Shown: positions 34,401-46,400 of the stretch, in pieces
Numbering within the stretch: position 1 is the stretch's first letter
How the letters are laid out: the number at the start of each line of letters is the position of its first letter
Assembly: GCF_050624435.1 (NCBI RefSeq)
Contig: NC_134539.1
Coordinates: 48,454,001 to 48,518,000, forward strand
DNA: 64,000 bases
DNA from: Tenrec ecaudatus
Taxonomy: Eukaryota > Chordata > Mammalia > Afrosoricida > Tenrecidae
Reading direction: 5' to 3'
Notes under the pieces: generated by a model
Databases searched by the model: none
Seen by the model: only the letters and a program-made list of their open reading frames with translations
What the model was told of the DNA's origin: nothing
Made by a program: the position numbers and the translations under genes

Positions 34401-37400
34401 ACCAAGACTAAAATCACCAATGAAGGCAGATGGGCAACATCTGACTCGACGTAAAAAAGACACAACTTTACTTACATGGTTATCTCGGGGGAATGGAGAC
34501 CATGGCCCTAAGCTGAAAGGGGCATCAAACAAATGCCAAATGAGAGCAGTCTGCTCTCAAAGGGGAAGGGTTATCCCTCAAAGCTGTTGATATCATACAA
34601 ATCAAAGAAAAGGCAAGGATGTGCTCCAGATTAAAACAGATCAGTAAATTCAATAAATTATCCTGGACTAGAGCTGGGGAAAATCATTCAAAAAACACTA
34701 TTGAGTCAACTGATAGAACTGAAAAACGGTAAAATACTGATAAAACATTGTATTTTGATAAAAGCCCTCTTATATGAACATTAAAGACTACAACCTTCAG
34801 TGTGGATTCTACCTTAAAGAAAGCAAAACTCTTCACAATAGAGAAAGCAAAATGTTACATTACAGAGAAGTGATATATGCTATGTGGTGATGGAAGAGAA
34901 TACACAGAAGGATTTCGAAGGATAGGGCCGGTTTAACAGGTATTAACTTGGGAAAGATGGTAATTCACAAGGGAGAGTGGAGATCAAATGAGGGTCAGGG
35001 TAAGCTATCTAGAGTGTTGCTATGTAGTTTAAACTATTGAACACAAAACTGATTATGATAAATTTAAAACCCCTACCTAATTCACAATTAAAACTATATA
35101 TATATATTTTAAAAAGAGGCATGATATACTTTCAGCAGTTCAGGAAAAAATGTAGAGTACAAATGATAAAGCAAGTAGGGTAAAATGTTAAGTGACTCTA
35201 AGTACAAAGGGTATATGTACATGTATATACAAATACAAATGTATATGTACATTTATATACACATATATTACATTCATATGTATGTATGTACATATATGGA
35301 GAGTATATGTACTTCTAAAACGTTTTCCTGAGTTTGAAATTATTTCCAAAGAAAAATTTTAAGAAAACAAAATCAATGGCACAAAGGCTTTCCTACTTTG
35401 GTTGCCAAAATCCCAAATTATGCTCCAGATTGAAGCACTCCACTGAAACACAGTGAGTAGAACAGGTCAGCGGTGGTTCCATACATTTGGTCTCTGAGAA
35501 CAGAGTGCATTTACAGCTCAGGCCTTGAGCCTGAGAAATAAGACTCTTGCCCAGTAACAACTTCCACACTCACCTAGAGAATATGTGATCGAATTACACG
35601 TTTCATGGAGAATCTCAGTCAAAGCCTCAGCATCGGCATGGTCTTCTTCCAAAAGCATTAATCTATACAAATCAAGAAGCAAAATACAAATGCTACATGT
35701 TAAGAAATACTCCAAAACCTTTCTGGCACAAATTCTGTTTGTATGTATCACTCTGTTAGCCACTAGTTTTAAAGTGTGCTTTAAAGACTTCCACTGACTA
35801 GATATAAAATATCAAGGTGATGGGAGAAGAAAAATAAGTATACGAGTATGAAGTACATTACCCCTGAAAAAAGGCATTCATTGACTGTAGGACTCCCAGC
35901 TGCACTTTCCATGTGCTGAGTTTTAGCCGCTCACACATCAGTTTGCACAGCTCCAGCCGATAGCAACCTGAGGGAAAAGAAAAGGAGCAAGAGACAGACA
36001 GACGGGAAGAGAGGACCAGGAGAACAGAGACAGACGGGAAGAGAGGACCAGGAGAACAGAGACAGACGGGAAGAGAGGACCAGGAGAACAGAGACAGACG
36101 GGAAGAGAGGACCAGGAGAACAGAGACAGACGGGAAGAGAGGACCAGGAGAACAGAGACAGACGGGAAGAGAGAACCAGGAGAACAGAGACAGACGGGAA
36201 GAGAGGACCAGGAGAACAGAGACAGGTGGGAAGAGAGGACCAGGAGAACAGAGACAGGTGGGAAGAGAGGACCAGGAGAACAGAGACAGACGGGAAGAGA
36301 GGACCAGGAGAACAGAGACAGACGGGAAGAGAGGACCAGGAGAACAGAGACAGACGGGAAGAGAGGACCAGGAGAACAGAGACAGACGGGAAGAGAGGAC
36401 CAGGAGAACAGAGACAGACGGGAAGAGAGGACCAGGAGAACAGAGACAGACGGGAAGAGAGGACCAGGAGAACAGAGACAGACGGGAAGAGAGGACCAGG
36501 AGAACAGAGACAGGTGGGAAGAGAGGACCAGGAGAACAGAGACAGGTGGGAAGAGAGGACCAGGAGAACAGAGACAGACGGGAAGAGAGGACCAGGAGAA
36601 CAGAGACAGACGGGAAGAGAGGACCAGGAGAACAGAGACAGAGGGTCAAGAAGAAAGAGAAGGGAGGGGGGAGAGGAGGGAAGAAAGGGAAAGGTTGAGG
36701 AGGAGAGAAGAGAGAATGAAGAAAAAACAAGAAAATGTTTTTAATTAAAACAAAGTCATTTCAAAAAACCCTTCAGCATTAACATTTTACCCTTTTCCCA
36801 AATTTCCTTTTCAGAACCCTCCCTGCATAGGTCCCATGTAGCTGCTCATCAGCATTGCTATCCTCCATAGATGGAGCCCTGGTGACACAGTGGTCAGAAG
36901 TCCTAAACCTCTAGCCAATTCTGTAGGAGAAAGATGAGTCTTGGGAATCCAGCTCCCATCCTGTCCTATAGAGCTGCTGTGACTTGGAATCGACTTGACA
37001 CTAGTGAGATCCTCCACAGAACTGACAGGGTACTTGACCCACGCTTCCTTTCCCCGTGAAACACTCAACAGTGAGGGCCAACGTGAGCAGAACCCTAGAG
37101 GCAAGGAGCTCCTCTCTAAACAATCATGAATGCCTACAATATACAGGCTGGCCAAAAGTCAGGAGTGTTTTAAAGCTGAATCTACTATATTGACTGCACT
37201 TGCTACTATAATTACGTAATTTAATGTTATGCCAACTGACTGAACAGGCACATAAAAAGCCAACAAAGGTGCAAAATTTTAAATGCTACAAAACTGAGCG
37301 TGGCTAAATCAAAATGGGGAAGGGGGTAAAAGTCCTACAAGAACACTGTACTTGGGTTGCTTCCTTAAAAATATGCAATTTCTCTCTCCGCATTAGAGAA

Positions 37401-40400
37401 ACAAAGCTGAGCCATCATAAGTGATGTATTACAACTCAGATGAACAGAAAAGGCCACTATGGAAACTTACACAATATCCACATAAACACTTCACAGATAA
37501 AAGAGCCCTACCACTCAGTCACTGGAACATGAATAGACATGTATGTTTCATGTGAAAGTAAATAGTTTGCATGTGGATCTTTTTAATATAAAATTATTGC
37601 TTTAATTTTTCTCAACTTAGCAAGCAAAACCTAGTAGTCGATCCGTTATTACTTCAGGTCTCAACCTGTAGGTCACAACCCCTTTGGGGGTCAAACGACC
37701 CTTTCACAGGAGTGGCCCAATTTATAACAGTAGCAAAATGACAGTGATGAAGTAGCAAGGGAAATAATTTTGTGGTTGGGAGGTCACCACCACATGAGGA
37801 ACTGTGTGAAAGGCATTAGGAAGGTTGAGAACCACTGAGTTATTGGTTCTAATGATGTCCAAACACGAGCTTCGACTACAATCCAAAACACAGTATCAAG
37901 AACCAAGATCACTTTTTGTCTGTTTCTCCTAGAAGACTTCCTATAAATAGCAAGCCTATTTTTCACAGGTCAGACAATGGCTGATTGCGCTCAGAGGCAA
38001 TTAAGTGGGATTCTAGACATGCCCATTAGTAGTGCAGCAGTCCAGAATACCGACAAGATCAGGAGGGTGCACTCAATACCCAACAGGAGGCATCATCTGA
38101 CAAAGGACTTCGAAATTACGGATTTCTAATCGAACCTAGTGCAAGCATAAAAATTCACTATTTACTCAAATCTTTTGGAAATACATGTCCATTTCCGGAA
38201 ATCTCAAAAAATCACAAGTTTCTTGGTAAAATGAAGACTTTACTTGCTCTTTGAAAACTTAGTAACAGCATCATTAAATTTTGGGATTAAGAGCCCCACT
38301 AGCAAATCTGGCACATTCTTCAGAATAGAGTATCATAAACAATGCATTACAGTAAAATTTTTTAGCCAAATTATATGCAAAAAGGCTACACGTTCCAGTC
38401 AATGGCATTATTTGCTGACGTAGGGGTAGAATTTACACCGGGTAAAATTTTCACAATTAGTGAATTGGGTTCTAACACAAAAACCAATCATCACAATTAG
38501 GCGTCTAGACCATGCATTCTCTTGAGAAGTAACCCCTGGCTCCAGCCTCTCCCTGAAGGAGGGGGATCTCTGCTTACGCTGGGTCTCCGGGTTCCGGGGC
38601 CAGGCTTTGCCCAGGCTCTCAAAGGCACCCAGCAACGATTCCAGCTGCAGCTCCTTTTCCTTCTCATCCTCGTCGTCAGTTTTGATCGTCCGGAACCCAG
38701 TGCTTTCAGGCGAGTTCTGGAACAGCAAGCAAGGAAAGCACATTTTAATACTTTTTTTTGTTCCCAAGTTGGCATCAGAGCAGAACAAGCTAATCGAGAA
38801 TTAAATGCCTCTTAACCTCTTATTTTCAGCAACCTGTTTAATCTTCGAAGCCCATACTCAGCTTTCCTAGTTGTATCAAGGACTTATAACAAAAATACTG
38901 CTTCTATATTAAACTTGGGAAATCATTCCACATTTAACATGAGCTAAAGAACAAACCAAGACAGTGTGTATAACATTCTGAGGTTGGCACAGACGTGGAC
39001 TACCATCATGGAATTAAAGGGGGAAGGAACTCTGGGAATGATCCAAACTTTTTTCTTGTTTTTTTTTTGCGACCCCCCGCCCCTCAACTTTTTTCAATAA
39101 GGAAGGAAACAGGGGTCAGGAGATGTGATTCACCTAGCTAGTCAGTGAGATGAGCAATTTAAATCACAAGTCTCTCAAACGGATCTCCCTCATTCATATG
39201 TAAAAAAAGGACTACTGAAAAAAGAAAACACCTGCACAGTAGCTTCAACACAAAATGCAAAAAGAGCGATTTTAAATATTGCACACTTCACATATATGCA
39301 AAAGTCCATTTCTCGATCTGGAAAAACAAGTAGGTCCACAGGAGGATGTTGCCCAAAGCATCACCATCCATCAAGGTGAGAACCACAACTGGGAACCACT
39401 GTGCTAGGCAACATGAAGTCACTAGTACTGTCTCAACGAAAAGCAAACCTCCACTTTGCTTGAGCAGAGTTTCCATCCCCTCACATGGGCAACAAGGTGG
39501 ATTAAAAGAGCTCTGAGAGCCAACTTTGAGCAGCTTGCAATGTGGGGACATCTGAAACTAAATAGACGTGTCTTCTTCCGGCCTGTGAGTAAAGAATGCT
39601 ATCTCTGTGGTTGTTCATTGCTTTGGAACCAACGCCCAACCTTTAAGAACGCATGCTTCATTTTCAAATGAAACGACAGTCCTGTTGGCGTATGGGAGTA
39701 GTCCCCAACAGAGCTACATTTGGCTCCTTATTTCTACACCAGTGTGATGGGGACTGTGCGTCTAACAACATGCTGCTGTGCACATGCTTGCAAGACAAAG
39801 TTCTGGGAATTCTGACTGGTGACAAATGGCCTCAGGAATATCCCAATATTTTTGACAACAAAATTAGAAAACGTCACTGACTTCAACATCTGACCTCCCT
39901 CAGAAGGCAAATAACTGAATGAGGCTGCCTTCCCCAGCAGCAGTGACTGCAGTCCATCAGGGGTTGCTCTGTGACCAAGCTCTGGCCATGGGCGTAAGTC
40001 AGAAGATAGTGCCACAATTTTCCAAAAAGAACTGGCTTGCCTTCTTAGACCCTCTTCACTTTTCTCATGTCCTCCATTGTCTCCTGCCCCGCACCATGAA
40101 GATGGCAGAGCTGGGAGCTGAAAGGAGCCGAATCCCTAAAGACTTGGTCAAGCTCCCCCTTTTATGTGAGAGACAGTTTTATCCCGTATACAGCCATAAG
40201 AATTGGGCTTTACTGCTACCTGCTTTCAGCTAAGTGAATGCTAGTGAAAGCACGTAATTGGTACCTAAGAAAACATTTTTTTGTATTTCTTAAACACTTT
40301 CCAGTATAGACCAGTCCTGATGATACAGGTAGTCATTACCTTCTTGATAATGGGAATAACAATTTCAGACAACTCCTGGAATCTGTCCTCCTTGGTGGCC

Positions 40401-43400
40401 TTCAGGACATCAGCAGCACAGCGGATTGCCACAATCTTGTATTTTATATTCTCTTTACAACACTCCTTCAACACCGCTTGGAGAATTTCATTTGTGGTGG
40501 GCTGATTGGGCACAGACTTTTCCAGCTCTGCACTAGAAGATCCACACAAAAGCAGTGCCACAATTAATGAAGGCGACAGCATTCAGGTTGTTTTAGGCAT
40601 GGCATCTCCTGTGAAAGAGCATTTACCTGCAAGCTGTCACCACACAGCCAATGGCTTTCAACAGTTCCTCCTAAAGGGATGACAGATTAGAGAACAGTAT
40701 TAATTAATCCAACGTGTCTCACCTACCTTCTCTTTGACAAATACATTTTTTGGACAACAAAAATGAACAGGTGCTATTGTTTAGGATGCATGTCCACAGT
40801 GTTTTACTTCCAGCCATGCAATAAAGATAAATATCTTCCATCACCATTTCTACAATACAATACAATACCACACGGTTACTACTGACCTCTATAACGTAAA
40901 GTAGTTCATGTTGCAAAAACTCATACTTCCTGCTGACTATTCACTCTGAGTAGAGGCCGTGTCTGGACCATGACTGTGACTAATCCCCAGGCACAGTACC
41001 GGGCTGACACAGCTCCAGGAGTAGGAGCTGCTCACCCTGCTCCTCAGCTTCATGTACACCCACACCGGTTATGTTCACGAGGTCACCAAGTATAAAATAA
41101 AGACCATGTGGTTTCAGATTTAAACATGATCTATAAAATTCCATCTCAAGCAGTAGTGTACATAATTTAGGCAAATAAGCAGTTACACACAAGCTTTGAC
41201 AAAACATATCAAACAGGCAAAGTTTAACCAAAGTTTCTGACTGACCAGGAAACCTGGTTCACAAAATCAAACTATAGTAAGCCCCAGAAAAATTAGTCTT
41301 ATTTTTATTAAAAAATGAAAGACGAAGTCATAATCCTTTAAGGATACCTTTAAATTTAACTGGGCATGAATGGGTCCTTTACCTTTCCTGCCCATGTTCT
41401 CCCGGGCAGGCCTTGCAGCAATGCGGTTAGTGTCATTCCCAGATACGGGGGGACTAGAGAGCTCGTCTGTTTTGCGATCGATGCCATGGCAACTGCACCC
41501 TGGGCTTTCATTTTCCAGGACTGGGACTGCAAAGCCTTCTGGGTAATGGTAATCAACTCTTGCAGGTATAGTCGAATGCCACCAAATGAACCTAGGTTAG
41601 GAAAAGCAAAATTAATACAGCTGTTGAGATTTTCCAAAAAGGTCAACTCTTTCTTTCTAAGTAACTGTCATTCTAAAGCAATGACTCTTAATTGTTACAT
41701 CTAGGACATCCTCAAAGGCAGAGAAAGGAAATGATACTGTGGTTGATCTTTACAACAGTGGAACTAAAGAGAAACAGTTATGTCCACAGGAGGACGTTGC
41801 ACAAGGACCACCCTCCACATCAAGGTGAGAACCACTGTGCCAGGAAACATAAAATCACTAAGGCATGCTCAACTAAAAGCAAACCTGCACTTTGTTTGAG
41901 CAGCAGTGAAGACTACAGGAAGAGCTCAAAGAGCCAACTTGGAGCACTTAGCAATGTCTGAAACTAAATGGCATGTGTCCTCTGAAGGCCTGGGAGTGAA
42001 ACTACAGGAGCTTGTGAATGAAGACTAATGTCATTGACTGCTGTACAATTAGCTGCAACTCATGGCAAGCCCATGCACAGCGGGATTGGACGACAGTGAC
42101 TGATTTTCAGACGTAGACTGCCAGGCCTGCCTTCCTATCTTAGTGTGGAGGCTCCACTACAGTCTGCTCAGCGTGAAAGCAGCATGTACGTCTCCACTAA
42201 CAGATGGGAGGCCTATGCTAGAAGCCTGACCAGTAACTGAACCAGGCTCCCTTCTATGGAAGACATCACTGAACCGCCACTGCTGCTGAATAAAGAACAC
42301 GACTAAGAAATCCCAGCTGTGGGTCTTAAGAAACCGGTTTCCTTCCTAGACACTATTTGCTCACCTGGTACATTTTCTTGCCATACTTCAGTCCATAAGT
42401 TACATTCTTCTTTTTCTGATTTTTCATCAGCAGTGATTTCATGCATGCCTAGAAATGCCAAAGGCAGAACCTCTTTTGCGTGGTTCTTCAGCACATCAGG
42501 GCTGTACCTTCCAACAGCATGAATAGTCAAAGCACAAGAGGTCTTATAGACGGGTTCTGAAGAGAACAGAAGAAATCAAAATCCATATTCAAATCTTCAC
42601 TATTTAAAGAGTAAAACGTCCGAATTAGACTGGTACTCAACGTAACGACAGCAAACTACCAAAATAAAGTGAGAAAAGTTTCTAGCAAACACATAAAATC
42701 ACAGAGGACATTGTGAGCCAGGAACGTGCTACTTGACCCATGGAGATTTGAGGTTTGTCAGCGCCTACAACTATGGAAACCCAATCCAGTAATTTGGACC
42801 TCACCAGTGCACACAAATGCCATCAGGCATTTCCTGGAGCCAATCTCTCGACATTGATACAGCCTCACAGGGCAGCTCTAGCCTGTCCTATAGGGTTGCT
42901 GTGGGACGGCATCGACTCAGTGGCGCTGAGTCTAGTCTTTGGTTTTCATTTGTCTGCTTCTCTTTGAGAACCAGTCTAAGAGGGTACAACCTGATACATA
43001 TTGTTTTACAGACAATCTGCTTGAGAAAGGCACTGAAAAAAGAGGAAGACCCTGAAGGAGCAAGAGTGACACTGGGGCTGCAGCAATGGGTGTACGCACA
43101 GGACCAACTGTGAGGCTGGTGCAGGACAGGCCAGTGCTTCATTCTGTTGTGCATAAGGGTGCAATGGGTCAGAACCAACTCTATGTTACCTAACATCAAC
43201 CTAGACCAAAATCTAAAATGAAGTAACGTAAAATGTGAGTGAAAGGTACCTTCTTTCTCCATATACCAGCCACTGAGCTTCTGCAGAAGTTTTTCAGTGC
43301 TGCTATCCCGTGAGGTCTGAAAAAGTAACAATTCTAGTGACTTCTTCATAATTATCAATGAGTTTTACTAACTACGTAACAAATTCAACTCACCCGAACT

Positions 43401-46400
43401 AGATGGCCCATGGCAAATGCACAGGATTTCTGAATGACGCTGTTCCGATCCGTCAGGCCACTAAGCAATGCACTCATAAGTTTACCTATCAGGAATAAAG
43501 AAACAGACCTGAAAGTTGAGTGACCAAATATTCGGTACTGCTCCCAGGACCCAAACCCATGTAAGCACGTCACATCTGCTCGACAGCAAGCACAGCAGCT
43601 TGGGAATCGTGGATGCCATGCCTGTGCCACCCCGCGCTTCCTTCCACCTGAGACAAAAGGAAGCACTTAACTAGCTCCTAGCACACAATGTGGAAAGGAG
43701 AGCAAGGTATGTCACATTCATTAGCTCCATCCAGGAGCTTGTCTAAGAAGAGGGAAATGCAGCGTGAGAGTGAGTTAGTTACAGATACTTTGACCTCCCA
43801 ATGCCGCTAAGAAGTGATCAAACACTTAATAAAACAGTAAAAATCTGACTAATCTCATGACCCCTGTACCTCCTGCAAAGAGAACAATGAGAGTGGGGCA
43901 GGAGGGGGGAAATAGTGAACAGACAGCATGAAAGATATTTGTTCTTTTAAAATCTTATCTCTCATTTATTATACACACAAACCTTGTCACAAAAGACAAA
44001 CCCCTGCAAAAACATAAGCACACGCGATTCTGACAAACTCACCTGAGTAAGGTGTCAGGTCCTGGGGACACTGAGTAGTGAGTGACACAATGACACTGGC
44101 ACAGCCTCCCTACAGGGTCACAAAGCAGAGGTCTAAATGACGGTCCCAGTGCTCCAGCTAGTACACCCTCACTTTAGGAGCACATGAAGCCTAAAACTTC
44201 CTCTGGGCTTCAATCTCGAAGAGGGAAACCCGTTCTTTAAATTAGCAATATAAAGATTTTTCTCACTTCCATAGATTAAGTATTAAGTATTAAGACAGGT
44301 ACCCTAATACGTTTCAAGAAAGAAAGAAAATTGATACAATCTCTTGGAAGGGTAACACATCACCTAATCCACTCTTGTTCTAGTTCCAGTTATAGAAACG
44401 GAATCAAAGAAAAAAGGCAATGCTATTTCTAAAGATATGAATCAGAGTGCTTTCATATAAATTAACTGGAAAAAATTGGGTGTGTCCATGATGGATTAAA
44501 ATACATCATGCTACATACATACCTTAGAGGGTGTGTGTGTGTAATATAGTGTAGGTTCCCAAACATTTGGCCTGCTACCCCTTTACAGAAAAAAATTACT
44601 TGGTACCATGGCAGCTAAAAAATAGTGTACAGTAGACCATAATCCAAGATAAAGTGCGGGCTTGGGCTTTTGCAGCCCCCCTTGATCATTCCAGCACACC
44701 CAGGGGATACCATCACCTACTTTGGGATCACGTGGCCACTGGAGGACATGCACAGAAAAGAGATTGGAAGGAAATATTCTAAAATACTGATAGTAATTAT
44801 CTCTGGGTAGTAAATACATGGCAATCATCAATTTCTAACTTTCTTCTGACCTACAAATGCTAAAACACTTTAAATACAAACAAGTGCTAATTTATAATGT
44901 GAAAAAAACGTGAGCTATTTGTTTTTAAAAAGGGATAATATAAATTTTAAATTAAGAAAGAGAAGTGTCTGAGAAATCACTTTTCTCTATCTAGACACCT
45001 GCTGATCCCTAGCGAAAACACTAATCACCATCAAGAAAACTCTGCCTGAACGAGCACTGCCAGTCACTGACACTGACCCAGGGCCTGGAGATGCCATGTG
45101 CTTGTACTTGGCTACCAGAGAACAGATTCACCGAGAAAAGCAAAATAATAGTCACTGGAGAAGTTACATGTTCTATTTTCTGAATAAGTTATAAGTTTTA
45201 ATTTTATTAGTGCAACCATAAAAACAAATGGTTGATAAGCTTATGAGGAAAAGTATAAATTTTAAAATGATGATTAGTATATATTTTGGAGCCAAAAACT
45301 AAAGAAATGCACACTTTATTTGGGGGCGGGAGGGGTGGGGAGACAACAAAAACAAGGCACTTGGTTACCTTAGTTCCCAGACCCACACCACTTCGGATCA
45401 GCTCACATAACCTAGGAACGAGCTCACCCAGCACGGAAACATCAAGGTATTGCAGGCACTGTCGGAAAAGCACAAATATCGAGGTGAGTCTGAGAAGGGT
45501 GTCCACTCAGACCACATCTTCAATCACAGGGCGCTCATGTCAAACATGCATGCAGTGGACAGACACTCCTTTGATTGTGCTGATTCCATGGTAAACCCAC
45601 CACTCCATTTTTTAATGTTCTAATATTAAAAATGAAGGTAATAAATACATCCACTTACTATAGGGAAAGAATAATTGTTAACACAAGGGACCTATGGGGT
45701 TCACTTCCACTTTATCCATCCATGCCTGCTGTGTATATTAAAAATGACCTTTGTCTGTAGGTTTACCCTATCAAACCACCTATACATGCCAACTTCTTAG
45801 TTGAATTACCCTACGGTATTGCTGACTCCAGTTTTGAAAATTCAGTAGCATGTATTCCATGAATGACCATCACTCCAACTACTGTTCTGACTTCCTATGG
45901 AAGGCTTATCATCTCAACAACATAAGCACATGCAGCAACACTCATCCAGTAAGTTCTCGGAGACAGCTACTTCACGTGTCCAGCCCCTAGATGAAATGCT
46001 CAGTAAAACAATTCCCGACACTCAGGTCTCCGTTAATCACTAACCGAGGATCTGCTGAAATGCCTCCTAACCACGGTTCCAGAAACTTTAGAAATTAGAA
46101 CCTTAAGGGAAAGCAGCCCTTTCTGGCACATTCCTTTCTGTGACTCCAACAACTTATCCGTAGTGTCCAGCTCTCATCGCCTCCGTGTCATGCTGCTTGC
46201 CTCCTGCACACTTCCAGCCCAGCTCCCGCCTCCCTGCTTCTACCTCGCGAGAACTCTCGAGCCTCTCCAAGTAGGCAGACAAATATACAGATGCAGATAT
46301 AGGCTTGCAGAGTGATTGATTAATAACTGATCTTTCTTGGTAACACAAACCTGAAGTAATTGATTTAGTATTTGGAAATTAATTTATTCCACTTAGTAAT

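Noticed and set aside
36226-36744. 172- and 146-codon open frames rich in Arg, Glu and Gln (REDQENRDR repeats), and a 290-codon Ser/Leu-rich frame on the other strand
   Set aside because: They are the 32-bp minisatellite read in all frames (96 bp gives a 32-residue period). The minus-strand frame only becomes real at exon x (35862-35967).
42888-43358. 156-codon minus-strand frame
   Set aside because: Only 43250-43316 is a real exon (exon r); the remainder reads through RTE1 and AfroSINE sequence.
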